A program made the translations under genes and the position numbers. Shown one piece after another: positions 39,019-50,820 of a stretch of 64,000 nt of DNA; the first letter of the stretch is position 1, and every line of letters starts with the position of its first letter. The DNA is from Desulfuromonadales bacterium (lineage in GTDB: Bacteria; Desulfobacterota; Desulfuromonadia; Geobacterales; Pseudopelobacteraceae): NCBI GenBank assembly GCA_013349405.1, contig DUZS01000009.1, positions 37,214 to 101,213 of the forward strand, given 5' to 3'. The notes beneath the pieces are model-generated. The model was not told the DNA's origin. It saw nothing but the letters and a program-made list of their open reading frames with translations, and did no database searches.

Positions 39019-40449
39019 TCAAGAAGGAGCGCAGCCGGCAGCAGCCTGGCCGAAGTCCTGTTCAGCCAGAAGTAATCTGCAGTCTGACGGGGGAGAAGCA
39101 TAACCGGTTTCAGTTGGAATTATTGTCTCCGCAAAATTCCGGGCCTCCTTCTCAGTCGTTTTAGACACAACTACGCTAAAGGAGAAATCAGAGCCTTTGC
39201 CCACTTCGCTCGTTACATTAATAGTGCCCCCCATCATTTCTACAAGCTCCCTGCAGATGGCCAAACCGAGCCCGGTACCGCCAAAGCGTCTTGTTGTAGA
39301 ACCGTCAACTTGAACAAATGGTTTAAAAATCATCTCCAGAGACTCTTCCGAAATCCCGATGCCACTGTCGCTGACGGTTACATGCACGGTACATGCTTGA
39401 TCATCTTCATGCTCATTTTGTACATGCAGTTGTACTGAGCCGAAGGTGGTAAATTTAATGGCGTTGCCGAGCAGATTGGTAATGACCTGGCGAAGACGTA
39501 CCGGATCGCCTTTCAACAGTTTTGGTAGGTTGTCATCAATACATATATTCAGATCCAACCCCTTTTTCAGCGCCGTCAGGGAGAGCAGTTTCATCGTATC
39601 GGCAACAAGTGACTGCAGTTCGAAGGCAGTGGATTCAAGCTCAATTTTGTGCGCCTCAATTTTTTTTATATCGAGAATATCGTTAATCAGGTCCATCAGC
39701 TGATTGCCGCAGAAATGGATGTCTTGGGCGTAATCCCGCTGCGTATCGTCGAGATCGGTATCCAGGAGCAGGGAGGTCATGCCGAGTACGCCATTCATCG
39801 GGGTGCGGATTTCATGACTCACATTGGCCAAAAACTGGCTCTTGGCGCGGTTGGCTGATTCTGCCTCCTCTTTTGCTTTGTTGAGCATTAGATTGGTTGC
39901 GAGAAGCTGAGATTCAAAACGTTTGTCTGCAGTGTTGTCTGCAACTATGCGAAATTTTTGTTCGTCGAGGCGAAGCTGTGAGATTTCAGTAATCGACACC
40001 ATGCACTCCAACCCGGAGCCATTAGTATGCCCTTCCAGCAGAGCAACAAACGGTGCTCGTCCGGTCCGTTCCAAGTGGAGTTCACAGGTTCTTTTTTCGG
40101 CTTGATTCGAAAAAACTTCCTTCAGAAAGAGAAGGAGCTTTGGCTTGTCACTCTCGATAACGAACTGAATTATTGGAAGTTTATGTAGCTTGGAACACAT
40201 TGTGCCGATTAAACGAGCGCCCGCAAGGTTGCTTTTAAGTATATGGCCGGCCTGATCCAGGGTGAAATAACCGACAGGAGCAAAGTCGTACAGCAACTTA
40301 TACTGCGCCAGCAGTAGTTCCTGGTCACAATGGGACGTCTGAAGCTCGGCATTCTGCCTCTCCAGTTCAACCTGTTTAACCTGTAGCTCATGCAGCAGTT
40401 TATAAGCAATCATCTGCTCTGATGTTTCAGGTGGTTGTTTTTTGTTCAT
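39019..40449 (-). CDS. PAS histidine kinase with a truncated receiver remnant
   Basis: A 476-residue soluble kinase. It starts with the common [19 protein letters not shown] motif before a PAS domain (about 45-165), then HisKA ([11 protein letters not shown]) and the ATPase ([27 protein letters not shown]). After a linker the sequence begins like a receiver ([11 protein letters not shown]) and stops within about ten residues, and no receiver remnant is readable in the 70 bases beyond. It therefore looks like a hybrid kinase that lost its receiver by deletion or frameshift. The ATG at 40449, with GGGAGA upstream, is preferred to a GTG 15 bases earlier. It follows the STAS gene by 65 bases. Confidence 0.88.
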   Translation of the reverse strand: MNKKQPPETSEQMIAYKLLHELQVKQVELERQNAELQTSHCDQELLLAQYKLLYDFAPVGYFTLDQAGHILKSNLAGARLIGTMCSKLHKLPIIQFVIESDKPKLLLFLKEVFSNQAEKRTCELHLERTGRAPFVALLEGHTNGSGLECMVSITEISQLRLDEQKFRIVADNTADKRFESQLLATNLMLNKAKEEAESANRAKSQFLANVSHEIRTPMNGVLGMTSLLLDTDLDDTQRDYAQDIHFCGNQLMDLINDILDIKKIEAHKIELESTAFELQSLVADTMKLLSLTALKKGLDLNICIDDNLPKLLKGDPVRLRQVITNLLGNAIKFTTFGSVQLHVQNEHEDDQACTVHVTVSDSGIGISEESLEMIFKPFVQVDGSTTRRFGGTGLGLAICRELVEMMGGTINVTSEVGKGSDFSFSVVVSKTTEKEARNFAETIIPTETGYASPPSDCRLLLAEQDFGQAAAGCAPS

Positions 40450-40514
40450 GGCATGATCTCCCACTCTTTTCAGTGTCGGTTGTATTATTTATAAATTCTG
40501 ATTAACAACGATTA

Positions 40515-40817
40515 CTATAATAGTGGCAAAGGCAATCCGGTCCTCAGCATGATATGACTGACGCTTTCCGGCACATTGACCAGCGTCGGCTCTACGCCCC
40601 GCCATCTGCAACATTGCAGCCATACATTGAGAAGCTGCATACCGCTCATGTCAATGGCATGTATTTTTCCGCAGTCGATGTGAACGTGCTTTTTTCCGAC
40701 GGATTCCATCGTATTTAAAGAAGAAGATAATAAATCCAACTGACCTACAACTCCCGAGATAGTCCAGTCACCTGACAAATTGTGGTTACTCTCTGTGGTG
40801 TGCGTTGCCGTAGCCAT
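40515..40817 (-). CDS. STAS-domain protein
   Basis: A 100-residue single-domain protein of the STAS type (SpoIIAA/MlaB-like). It shows the fold's pattern, a GQLDL-like strand and then VHIDCGKIHAIDMSGMQLL, where the Ser in DMSG corresponds to the position phosphorylated in anti-anti-sigma factors. Family knowledge: such proteins act as switch partners for serine kinases or as phospholipid-transport subunits. Neither partner is in the neighbourhood, so its role in this kinase operon is open. The ATG at 40817 has GGGAGG upstream; an in-frame start 51 bases earlier is less likely. It is the first gene of its unit. Confidence 0.82.
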   Translation of the reverse strand: MATATHTTESNHNLSGDWTISGVVGQLDLLSSSLNTMESVGKKHVHIDCGKIHAIDMSGMQLLNVWLQCCRWRGVEPTLVNVPESVSHIMLRTGLPLPLL

Positions 40818-40871
40818 GCCTGCCTCCCTGCCCGATACACTGGCTGAATAATTAATAGTCACAAACATATT

Positions 40872-40888
40872 ACATTTTGTATGCCAAG
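40872..40888 (-). promoter_or_regulatory. Sigma-54-like promoter upstream of the STAS gene
   Basis: On the minus strand TTGGCATACAAAATGT has a perfect -24 half (TTGGCA). At the -12 position, ten bases after GG, it has GT where GC is expected, so it is a weaker match than the two kinase-leader promoters. It lies about 55 bases before the STAS start and downstream of three palindromic sites. Confidence 0.4.
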
Positions 40889-40950
40889 GCGGTAGACAAT
40901 AAAAGGCTCATCATTACAGCATGTTATGATGTTTAGCCGGTAGCTGGCAG

Positions 40951-41061
40951 GTAAATTATTTACATAGGAAATACGAAAAATAAGGGGATTTAGAGCGATA
41001 ACAGTAGGAAAACAAGGAGTTAGAGCAGGTAAATAATTTGTGGAATAGGTAAATAATTTAC
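40951..41061 (-). promoter_or_regulatory. Three GTAAATnATTTAC palindromes (candidate enhancer sites)
   Basis: Copies at 40951-40963 (perfect palindrome), 41029-41041 (two mismatches) and 41049-41061 (perfect) share the 13-base motif GTAAAT(T/A)ATTTAC. The last two are spaced 20 bases apart, about two helical turns. They lie 60-190 bases upstream of the sigma-54-like element and overlap the end of the NtrC-family gene. This is the geometry expected of upstream activator sites for such a regulator. Confidence 0.55.
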
Positions 41062-42530
41062 TTATTAAACAGACTTTCCATGGGTATAACTCCCAATTTT
41101 TCGGCTTTTACAGGAGTTCCACCCTGCTTCTTCCGATGATTGGCTATGGTCTGGCGGGTTATGCCGAGCATGGCTGCCGCACTGTTGATATTACCTGCCG
41201 AGCGGCGCATCGCCTCGTTGATAAGATATTCTTCAACCTCATGGGAAGTCGGAAAGTGACCGAAAATGGCATCGATTGAATGCTCTGTGGAGCCGTTTGC
41301 CGGTACCACGCCAGAAACAACAGCCCCCTCGCCCATACTGCCACCGAATGATTTGGCTGTCAGTTCTCCTTCAGTATGGCGCGCCACTGCGTCGAATATC
41401 ATGGCTTTCAGCTCACGGACATTCCCCGGGAAACTCAATCCCTGTAGATGAGAGACCGCACTCACCGCGATGACAGGCGGTTTTTTGTGATAGGAGAGCG
41501 CCGCCACCTGGAGAAAATGATCCAGCAGAAGGGGAATATCTTCAGTTCGTTCGCGAAGCGGCGGGAGATGTATCTCGTGAGTGTAGAGGCGGTAGTAAAG
41601 ATCCCGCCGGAACAGTTTTTCAGCAACCCGCTCCGGCAGATTCTGGTTGGTGACCGCGACGATACGCGCTGTGCTTTTTTTGATACTGTCCGAGCCGACC
41701 TGATAATATTCGCCTTCCTGTAAAAGTCTGAGCAGCTTGATCTGCGAGCGTTCCTCCAGATCGCCGATTTCATCGAGAAAAAGGGTGCCACCGGCAGCAC
41801 GCGCTATCAGCCCTTCACGTACCTGATCAGCGCCAGTGAATGCTCCTTTTTTATGACCAAAAAGAGTGTCTGAAAAAGTTGTATCCTCAAGTCCGGCCAC
41901 ATTTATACTGACAAACTCGCCACGCACACCGCTCAGGTGATGCACCGCCCGTGCCATGAGTTCTTTTCCTACCCCGGTTTCGCCGGTAATCAGGATCGGC
42001 TGAGGCGAACAGGCGATTACCTCGGTGTACTGGAACAACGCACGCATCTTGCTGCTGTGGGTCTTGATCGCTTCAAAAGCAGCCGGGTGGTCAAGCAAAC
42101 CCTCAAGCATTCGCCTTTTGAGGGACAACAACTCCCCCTGTATGGCATTGATCTTGAGGGCATTTTTGACGCACGCGATCAGCCGGGTTGACTCGACCGG
42201 CTTGTTCAGATAGTCAAGCGCCCCCAGCTTCATGCACTCAACAGCGAGATTCAGTTCGTTAGCGCCGGAAATGACGACAACCTGGATGCCGGGGTGCTCC
42301 CGGCGGATTGCGATGAGCAGTTCCTGCCCCGACAGGTGCGGCATCATCAGATCCAGCAGTATCAGTGAAGCACTTTGCTCTTGAAGAAACGGCAGCACCT
42401 GCCGGCTGTCGGAAATGCTGCGTACGTTCTCAACGCCAGCCTGCCGCAGCGTGAGCGCCATCATGGTACAGCCGGTTATGTCATCGTCTACCAGCAGAAC
42501 GGGAAGATATGTGGTTCTTTTTTCAGGCAT
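41058..42530 (-). CDS. NtrC-family sigma-54-dependent response regulator
   Basis: A 490-residue activator. The receiver (about 10-125) has LLVDDDIT, LILLDLMMPHLSG and NKPVE. The AAA+ domain (about 155-390) has Walker A GETGVGKE, the sigma-54-contacting GAFTGA, Walker B GTLFLDEIG and FPGNVRELK. The C-terminal Fis-type helix-turn-helix is around AAAMLGITRQTIANHRKK. It would activate sigma-54 promoters when phosphorylated; three sigma-54-type promoters occur in the same island. The ATG at 42530 with GGAG upstream is chosen over a longer in-frame start at 42626. It is the last gene of the unit starting with the large membrane kinase. Confidence 0.95.
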   Translation of the reverse strand: MPEKRTTYLPVLLVDDDITGCTMMALTLRQAGVENVRSISDSRQVLPFLQEQSASLILLDLMMPHLSGQELLIAIRREHPGIQVVVISGANELNLAVECMKLGALDYLNKPVESTRLIACVKNALKINAIQGELLSLKRRMLEGLLDHPAAFEAIKTHSSKMRALFQYTEVIACSPQPILITGETGVGKELMARAVHHLSGVRGEFVSINVAGLEDTTFSDTLFGHKKGAFTGADQVREGLIARAAGGTLFLDEIGDLEERSQIKLLRLLQEGEYYQVGSDSIKKSTARIVAVTNQNLPERVAEKLFRRDLYYRLYTHEIHLPPLRERTEDIPLLLDHFLQVAALSYHKKPPVIAVSAVSHLQGLSFPGNVRELKAMIFDAVARHTEGELTAKSFGGSMGEGAVVSGVVPANGSTEHSIDAIFGHFPTSHEVEEYLINEAMRRSAGNINSAAAMLGITRQTIANHRKKQGGTPVKAEKLGVIPMESLFNK

Positions 42531-42558
42531 GGTTACACTCCGGAAAAAAACGCGCACT

Positions 42559-42909
42559 CTACAAAATTTTGAATGTTCCTCGAGGATACAGCTTTTTCCG
42601 GTTCCATTTACTATACCAGACACCAACTACTTTGACCGTCTTGTCGCCGGTCATGTATTTGTATCTCACAACAAACTGCATTGAGTGAAATACAAAAAAG
42701 CGCTGCCTCATAAAAGCAACGCCTCGCTTGCCGTCACGTTCATATATTGCATCTCTGCCAGGATCTTCCAGTATCTCACCAAGCACTTTATCATACGCAA
42801 CAGGAAAACTATCAACAAACTCTGCGTTAAAAGTGTCAAGCCAATTGATAATCCGATCTGCAAGCTTTGCTGCGCCGCGAAACAGCTTAAGCTGCATGGG
42901 CGGTTGCAC
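42559..42909 (-). CDS. Small basic protein of unknown function (possible toxin partner)
   Basis: A 116-residue protein I do not recognise. It begins LKLFRGAAKLADRIINWL (a helical start) and ends in beta-like segments with VVGVWYSKWNRKK, loosely reminiscent of RelE/ParE-type small toxins. The start is set at the GTG at 42909, five bases after AGGAG; an ATG at 42897 lacks good spacing. The gene overlaps the preceding small acidic gene by 23 bases. The acidic-then-basic, overlapping pair suggests a toxin-antitoxin-like or partner module inside the kinase operon. Confidence 0.55.
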   Translation of the reverse strand: MQPPMQLKLFRGAAKLADRIINWLDTFNAEFVDSFPVAYDKVLGEILEDPGRDAIYERDGKRGVAFMRQRFFVFHSMQFVVRYKYMTGDKTVKVVGVWYSKWNRKKLYPRGTFKIL

Positions 42910-43108
42910 TAGATCTCCTTTCAGCGGTGTTTTCACGCTGTTGTTTCAATCGTGCCACCTCCGCAAACATGCCAGCAAGATGCTCATCTCTTGTGATGAA
43001 GTCATTAGTCTCTTCCATGTCATGGTAGGCTTGATATGCCTCCACATCAATGTCAATGTCCATTGACTCGACATTACTTGTCGCTGTTTTTATCTGTAGT
43101 ACCCGCAT
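42887..43108 (-). CDS. Small acidic protein of unknown function (possible antitoxin partner)
   Basis: A 73-residue protein. It starts MRVLQIKTATSNVESMD, then an acidic segment with DIDIDVEAYQAYHDMEE and a helical, charged C-terminus. No family recognised. The ATG at 43108 has a strong GGAGG site six bases upstream. It overlaps the following basic gene and starts 50 bases after the small kinase gene stops, so it appears co-transcribed with the sensor kinases. Confidence 0.55.
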   Translation of the reverse strand: MRVLQIKTATSNVESMDIDIDVEAYQAYHDMEETNDFITRDEHLAGMFAEVARLKQQRENTAERRSSATAHAA

Positions 43109-43157
43109 ATCATCCTCCGCTAACTGCTCACTTTGATGATTCAGTATTGATTGTTTT

Positions 43158-43981
43158 CTACAGGATGTCAAGTTCCCCCAATTTAATGTGTGAACGATAA
43201 AACGTTACAATCATCGTGGTACCTTTCCCAAGCTCTGAATCAATGGCCAGCTCTCCGCCATGATCACGGATGATCTGGTCGGCAACGTTCAGGCCGAGTC
43301 CCATGCAGCCATATTCAGACCAGGTGCTGAAAAAAGGTTTGAGAATATCCGGCAATATATCAGTGGAAATGCCGACCCCTTCATCCTGCACGCGCATCTG
43401 GACGGAGTCGGTGGCACGGTTGTATGACGTAGAGAGGACAACCGCACAGGATCGGTCAGGTAGAGAGATGAGAGCGTTCATCAACAGATTGAGGATCAAC
43501 TGCTGCATCTGCTCTGCATTGCCTGCCAGCACCGGCAGGTCAGGTTCGAGATCAAGGCAGAAACTACTCGTATGTACACATATCTGATGATGTGCCATAG
43601 AAGCGCAGAGCGAAATCAGCCGATTGAGATCAACATCGCGACTTGCTGCAGTAGCACCTCTTCCGGTGAGCTCCGCCAGATGGGATACGAACTGATTCAG
43701 CCTGAAGGCTGAGTCGCTGATGCCCTGTATGACCGGCGGCATGTCACCCAGGACCGCCAGCCCGGCTTCCCGGAAACCGGCTGGTATCTGCTCAGCATCA
43801 TCGCTCAGTTCCTCAAAGAGGGCGTTGATATCCTGAGTATAATTTTTCAGAAGATCACTGGCCAAATGGATCGAATTAAGCGGGTTGTTGAGCAAATGGC
43901 TGAATCCGCTCAGGTAGAATGCCTGATTATTGGCGCGGTTGAGCCGTAAGAGCTGTTCAAAGGAATATGTTCCATTGATGT

Positions 43982-43985
<4 letters not shown>
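43158..43985 (-). CDS. Small cytoplasmic sensor histidine kinase
   Basis: A 275-residue kinase with a very short N-terminus. The HisKA-like helix has the His in GFSHLLNNPLNSIH, close to residue 30. The ATPase has NLLMNALISL, DEGVGIS and MGLGLNVADQI. There is no sensor or receiver. Its ATG overlaps the stop of the large membrane hybrid kinase by four bases (ATGA). It is the kinase nearest to the NtrC-family regulator and could be its direct phosphodonor, in the style of NtrB-like kinases. Confidence 0.9.
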
Positions 43986-47005
<3,020 letters not shown>

Positions 47006-47020
47006 GATGGTCTCCAGTAT

Positions 47021-47055
47021 AAAAAAACCGGCGCACGGATAAGCCGCGACGCCGG
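47021..47055 (-). terminator. Attenuator-like hairpin ahead of the large membrane kinase
   Basis: On the minus strand CCGGCG (47055-47050) and CGCCGG (47033-47028) pair perfectly and are followed by seven T's. The T run ends 15 bases before the start codon, just upstream of the ribosome site. Its conservation in the other leader argues for a regulatory role. Confidence 0.65.
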
Positions 47056-47121
47056 TTTATTGGGCATTAATCAATATAATTGTTGACTGACTTTTTAGTC
47101 AGGAGGAGTTTTGCTGTCTGC

Positions 47122-47137
47122 GCAATAGTCTTGCCAA
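47122..47137 (-). promoter_or_regulatory. Sigma-54 (-24/-12) promoter of the large membrane kinase unit
   Basis: On the minus strand TTGGCAAGACTATTGC matches the -24/-12 consensus, with GG (47135-47134) and GC (47123-47122) separated by ten bases. The predicted start is near 47111, about 55 bases before the attenuator-like hairpin. Confidence 0.75.
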
Positions 47138-47445
47138 TTGTGAAACCTCCTGAAGCAAATTCAGTCGTACTTTTTACACTGATTTATGGCATTTGCATCT
47201 ACAATTTTGCTATCAGACACCGGTATTTTGAAAGTGGTCCTCTTCCGTCTTCTTGAAATTGTATTTTCTTCTTTGCTTCCTTTTTCTTCAGTCTGATCGG
47301 ATAGTTAAAGTTTCATCTTGCCAAAAAAGCTGCAGAGTGAGATTTACACAATCGCATACTTGGCGGAGCAAGAGGTTGATGGCAGGCGGAAAATTCATTC
47401 CCAGAAAATGCGCGACTGATTCACATCGTCATGTATGTGAAAAAA

Positions 47446-47664
47446 TTAACGTTCTCTGCTTTCACGAATAAAGCTGACAATTTCTTCTGCACTCATCCCA
47501 ATCGGAATTCCTGGAACATCCAGCGGCGAACTTTTACGCTTTTGTGGCTTTATTACAAAAAGTTCACCATTTTGGCGTTTTACAAGAACCTCACCAGCTT
47601 TTTTGGCACAATCAAGCACACTTGAAAGATTTTTTTCAGCCTGTGTATAAGTATATATCTGCAT
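47446..47664 (-). CDS. Phd/YefM-family antitoxin
   Basis: A 72-residue protein with the Phd/YefM N-terminal DNA-binding pattern (YTYTQAEKNLSSVLDCAKKAGEV, then LVKRQNGELFVI) and a C-terminal toxin-binding tail. It follows the PIN toxin by three bases. The toxin-first gene order is reversed from the common antitoxin-first layout, which limits the usual translational-coupling control. Confidence 0.85.
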   Translation of the reverse strand: MQIYTYTQAEKNLSSVLDCAKKAGEVLVKRQNGELFVIKPQKRKSSPLDVPGIPIGMSAEEIVSFIRESRER

Positions 47665-47667
47665 AAT

Positions 47668-48063
47668 CTATGCTACCTCCAATATCCTTATTCCGGCTTT
47701 TTTAGCCGCTTCTTTCAGGCCCTTATCCAGCGTAAGAAGCGGCGCATGAAGTTTTTGTGCACACACAACAAAATAGGCATCGTATGCGTAGATACCTTGG
47801 TCCAATGACACATGCACCGATTTGCCAAGATCTACCTCAACCAGATTGAGAGGAATCTGACTGTAAATTCGCAAAGCTTTCTGGGCTTGATCGAGTGTAA
47901 GGCGCTTCTGCTTGAACATAGCTGAAAAAGCGTTGCCGACTTCCCAATGCAGTGATGCCGGGGCATATAGCGCCGCTTCCGATGTAACTTCAATCAGAAA
48001 GGATTTTTGCGGCTCATTCAGAAGCACTGCAATGATTATTGACGTATCCACAACAACGTTCAT
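47668..48063 (-). CDS. vapC: PIN-domain ribonuclease toxin, VapC family
   Basis: A 131-residue PIN domain. Acidic residues are visible in VVVDTSIIIAVLL (Asp near residue 6), HWEVGNAF (Glu), YAYDAYFVV (Asp) and LLTLDKGL (Asp). It starts six bases after the hisH stop codon on the same strand, so it can be transcribed from the glyQ-glyS-hisH direction. Together with the downstream Phd-type antitoxin it marks the right edge of the island that separates hisH from hisA. Confidence 0.9.
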   Translation of the reverse strand: MNVVVDTSIIIAVLLNEPQKSFLIEVTSEAALYAPASLHWEVGNAFSAMFKQKRLTLDQAQKALRIYSQIPLNLVEVDLGKSVHVSLDQGIYAYDAYFVVCAQKLHAPLLTLDKGLKEAAKKAGIRILEVA

Positions 48064-48069
48064 TTTGAA

Positions 48070-48696
48070 TCAGCCTTTAAGCTCCGCAAAATTTTTCAGT
48101 ATTCGCAGGCCGATTTCCTGCGATTTTTCCGGGTGGAATTGAGTGGCGATAATGTTGTCCCGCCAAATGGATGAACAAAAGTCAAAGCCGTAGTCAGTTG
48201 TTGTCGCTATGACACTGCTGTCATCCGGTTTGACATAATAGGAGTGGACGAAATAAACGTTGCTGCCGTCAGCAACACCTTCAAAAACGGGCGGGCGGCA
48301 CTTGAAGGAGAGCTGATTCCATCCCATCTGCGGGACTTTCAGCTTTTCACCGGCAACCTTCATCTGCTCGGGAAAACGGAGAACATGGCCGGGAATAATA
48401 TTCAATCCGTTATACAGGCCGAACTCGACACTGTCAGTAAAGAGCATCTGCATGCCAACGCAGATGCCGAGAAAGGGCCTTCCTTCGGCAATGACCTTCA
48501 GAAGCGGTTCAACAAAACCGCCCTGTTCAAGGTTATGCATACAGTCACGAAACGCACCGACACCAGGCAGAACGACTCTTTCGGCTTGAAGAACAACTCT
48601 CGGATCGGCGGTGATAATAGCTTCTGAGCCGATTTTCTCAAAACCTTTTTGCACGGAGCGCAGATTACCCATGCCGTAGTCAATAATGGCGATCAT
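48070..48696 (-). CDS. hisH: Imidazole glycerol phosphate synthase, glutaminase subunit
   Basis: A 208-residue class I glutamine amidotransferase that supplies ammonia to HisF. The nucleophile Cys is in GICVGMQML, and the His-Glu pair is in ATQFHPEKSQE. It begins IAIIDYGMGNLRSVQKG, as HisH proteins do. In standard operons hisH precedes hisA directly; here it ends six bases before a PIN toxin gene and about 29 kb from hisA. Upstream it follows glyS after 60 bases that contain a small GC-rich hairpin. Confidence 0.97.
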   Translation of the reverse strand: MIAIIDYGMGNLRSVQKGFEKIGSEAIITADPRVVLQAERVVLPGVGAFRDCMHNLEQGGFVEPLLKVIAEGRPFLGICVGMQMLFTDSVEFGLYNGLNIIPGHVLRFPEQMKVAGEKLKVPQMGWNQLSFKCRPPVFEGVADGSNVYFVHSYYVKPDDSSVIATTTDYGFDFCSSIWRDNIIATQFHPEKSQEIGLRILKNFAELKG

Positions 48697-48756
48697 AGTA
48701 TTTTATTCCTGTTCAGAGAGCTCCGTAGCGCGTGGCGTCACCCGTGCTGACGGGCG

Positions 48757-50820
48757 TCAGGCTATCCGGGAAAAATCGGCAATGTTGCCGTACATACGCG
48801 CTATGACCGTCAATAAAGCCAGGCGGTTGGCTCTGATATTCGGTTCTTCCGCCATAACCATGACCTTGTCAAAAAAACGATCCACCGGACCGCGCAAGGT
48901 GGCAATTTCAGTCAGAGCATCCAGCCATGCGCCGGAAGCCACCAGCGTATCTGCAGAACATTTTGCTGCCTGAATAGCCTGGTACAGGCACGCTTCGGCG
49001 TCGTCCTGAAACAGAGTCGGGTCAATCGGGGCATCAACACCCCCTTTGATAATGTTCCCGACCCGCTTGAAGGCCACCGACAACGCTTCAAAGTCCGGGT
49101 GGGTTTTGAATTCAGCCAGTGCGGCAATCCGCGACTGCACGTCAACAAGGTCGTCAAAACCGGCTGCTATGGCAGCATCGACAACATCAGGAGCAAAAGA
49201 GTTCCCCATCTGGTTGATAAAGCGGGCCCTGAAAAACTCGAGCACATCCCCTGCAACCTGCGCTTTCGGCCGGTTCAGTTTACTGGAAAGCAGAGTCAGT
49301 GATTCATCGATCAGTGCCGGCAGAGACAAACGGTAGCCTTTATCGAGTATGATGGCGATGATGCCTATGGTCGCGCGCCTCAGTGCGTACGGGTCGGCGG
49401 CGCCGGTCGGAATCAGGCCGACTCCGAAGCAGCCGCAGATCGTATCCAATTTATCCGCCATGGCAACAAAACAGCCGCAGTCTGAAGCGGGGAGCTCTCC
49501 CCCTGCCTGTGTCGGCAGATAGTGCTCGGCAATGGCAACAGCCACCTCTGCAGGCTCACCTTCAAGCAGCGCGTATTCGCGCCCCATAATTCCTTGAACC
49601 TCGGGAAATTCACCAACTAGACCGCTCACGAGGTCCGCTTTGGAGAGCCAGGCAGCGCGGGAGGTGTTCATTTTCACCGAAGAATTCAGATGCTCGGCCA
49701 ATCCTTCCGCCAGAGACCTGAACCGCTCCATCTTTTCAAAAGAGGTCCCGAGCTTCTGTTGATAAACAACTTTTTTGAGCGACTCCACCCGAACATCCAG
49801 TCGTACTTTCTGATCCTCTTCGAAAAAGAAACGGGCATCCGATAAGCGGGCGCGCAGAACGCGCTCATTGCCCTTGACCACAACCGAAGGATCTTCCGTC
49901 AGGGTATTGTTTACGGTGATAAAACCGGGCAGCAGGCCGCCGTCGCCGTCAACAATCGAAAAATAGCGCTGATGACTGCGCATTGATGTTATCAGCACCT
50001 CTTTTGGCACCTTCAGGAATTCGGCAGAAAAGGTGCCATGAACAACGCTCGGGTATTCAACGAGATAGGTCACCTGTTCCAGCAGCTCTTCGTCCGGCAG
50101 CAGATGACCACCGGCCGCTACGGCGACCCGGTGTGTTTCAAGGCGGATGATTTCTTTCCTCTTTTCCGGATCGGGAATAACAAAATGCCGCTCACACTCT
50201 TCAAGATAATGGGCAAAATTATTGACCGGAAAGGGTGTGTTCGCCATGAAGCGGTGTCCGCGAGACACCTTGCCGCTCATGATTTCACCGAACGGGAACG
50301 GCACAATAATGCCATCGAACAGCGCAACTATCCAATGAATCGGACGGGCAAAACGTACGTCCTGAGTTCCCCAGCGCATTGATTTCTTGAAAGGGATGTT
50401 GGCTACCAGCGCCGGCAGAATCTCCGTCAGCAACTCATATGTCGGACGACCGGCCTCTTGCCTGCTCACAAACAGATATTCTCCCTTGTCGGTAGTAATA
50501 GTCTGGAGATCTGAAACTTCAACCCCTTGACCACGGGCAAAGCCCTCAGCAGCCTTGGTCGGCTTCCCTTCAGAATCGTACGCGGCTTTTAGCGACGGGC
50601 CGGTCGCGCTGATTTCGGCGTCCGGCTGAACTGCCGGAATACCTTTCACGACCAGAACCAATCGCCGTGGAGTTGCCATGGTTTTTATTTCGCTGAACTC
50701 GAGGCGGGCCACGGCAAGCTCTTTGGTGATAAGAGCTTTCATTTCCGCTGTGGCGCGCGGTATAAATCCAGCCGGAATCTCTTCGCAGCCGATTTCAAGA
50801 AACAGTTCTTTGGTACTCAT
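48757..50820 (-). CDS. glyS: Glycyl-tRNA synthetase beta subunit
   Basis: A 687-residue beta subunit of the heterotetrameric (alpha2beta2) bacterial glycyl-tRNA synthetase. It starts with the family's ELFLEIGCEEIPAGFIP and carries KSMRWGTQDVRFARPIHWI and a C-terminal helical anticodon-binding-like region (about 570-680). The beta subunit contacts tRNA and has no catalytic class II motifs, as expected. Its start overlaps the glyQ stop by one base. Confidence 0.97.
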   Translation of the reverse strand: MSTKELFLEIGCEEIPAGFIPRATAEMKALITKELAVARLEFSEIKTMATPRRLVLVVKGIPAVQPDAEISATGPSLKAAYDSEGKPTKAAEGFARGQGVEVSDLQTITTDKGEYLFVSRQEAGRPTYELLTEILPALVANIPFKKSMRWGTQDVRFARPIHWIVALFDGIIVPFPFGEIMSGKVSRGHRFMANTPFPVNNFAHYLEECERHFVIPDPEKRKEIIRLETHRVAVAAGGHLLPDEELLEQVTYLVEYPSVVHGTFSAEFLKVPKEVLITSMRSHQRYFSIVDGDGGLLPGFITVNNTLTEDPSVVVKGNERVLRARLSDARFFFEEDQKVRLDVRVESLKKVVYQQKLGTSFEKMERFRSLAEGLAEHLNSSVKMNTSRAAWLSKADLVSGLVGEFPEVQGIMGREYALLEGEPAEVAVAIAEHYLPTQAGGELPASDCGCFVAMADKLDTICGCFGVGLIPTGAADPYALRRATIGIIAIILDKGYRLSLPALIDESLTLLSSKLNRPKAQVAGDVLEFFRARFINQMGNSFAPDVVDAAIAAGFDDLVDVQSRIAALAEFKTHPDFEALSVAFKRVGNIIKGGVDAPIDPTLFQDDAEACLYQAIQAAKCSADTLVASGAWLDALTEIATLRGPVDRFFDKVMVMAEEPNIRANRLALLTVIARMYGNIADFSRIA

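Larger units (their letters stand above)
47006..47445. other. Intergenic region with duplicated kinase leader (copy A)
   Basis: This 440-bp gap lies between the large membrane kinase and the Phd-type antitoxin gene. Bases 47021-47212 match the leader at 23463-23700 but without the tetranucleotide expansion. The leader strand also holds potential stems: GCAAAT (47155-47160) with ATTTGC (47191-47196), TCAGGAGG/CCTCCTGA, and CTGACT/AGTCAG. The rest (47213-47445) has no gene that I can support; a 35-codon open stretch near 47325-47420 is not recognisable. Confidence 0.75.

Noticed and set aside
47021..47220. The leader before the large kinase as a known riboswitch (for example a cyclic-di-GMP GEMM element)
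   Set aside because: The characteristic GEMM core sequences are absent, and the conserved block contains an exact -24/-12 promoter. An untyped attenuator downstream of that promoter is the simpler reading.
47325..47420. A short gene fragment of about 35 codons (reading LPKKLQSEIYTIAYLAEQ...)
   Set aside because: It is bounded by stops, lacks a start and a ribosome site, and I cannot match it to a family. It might be a relic but is not supportable.
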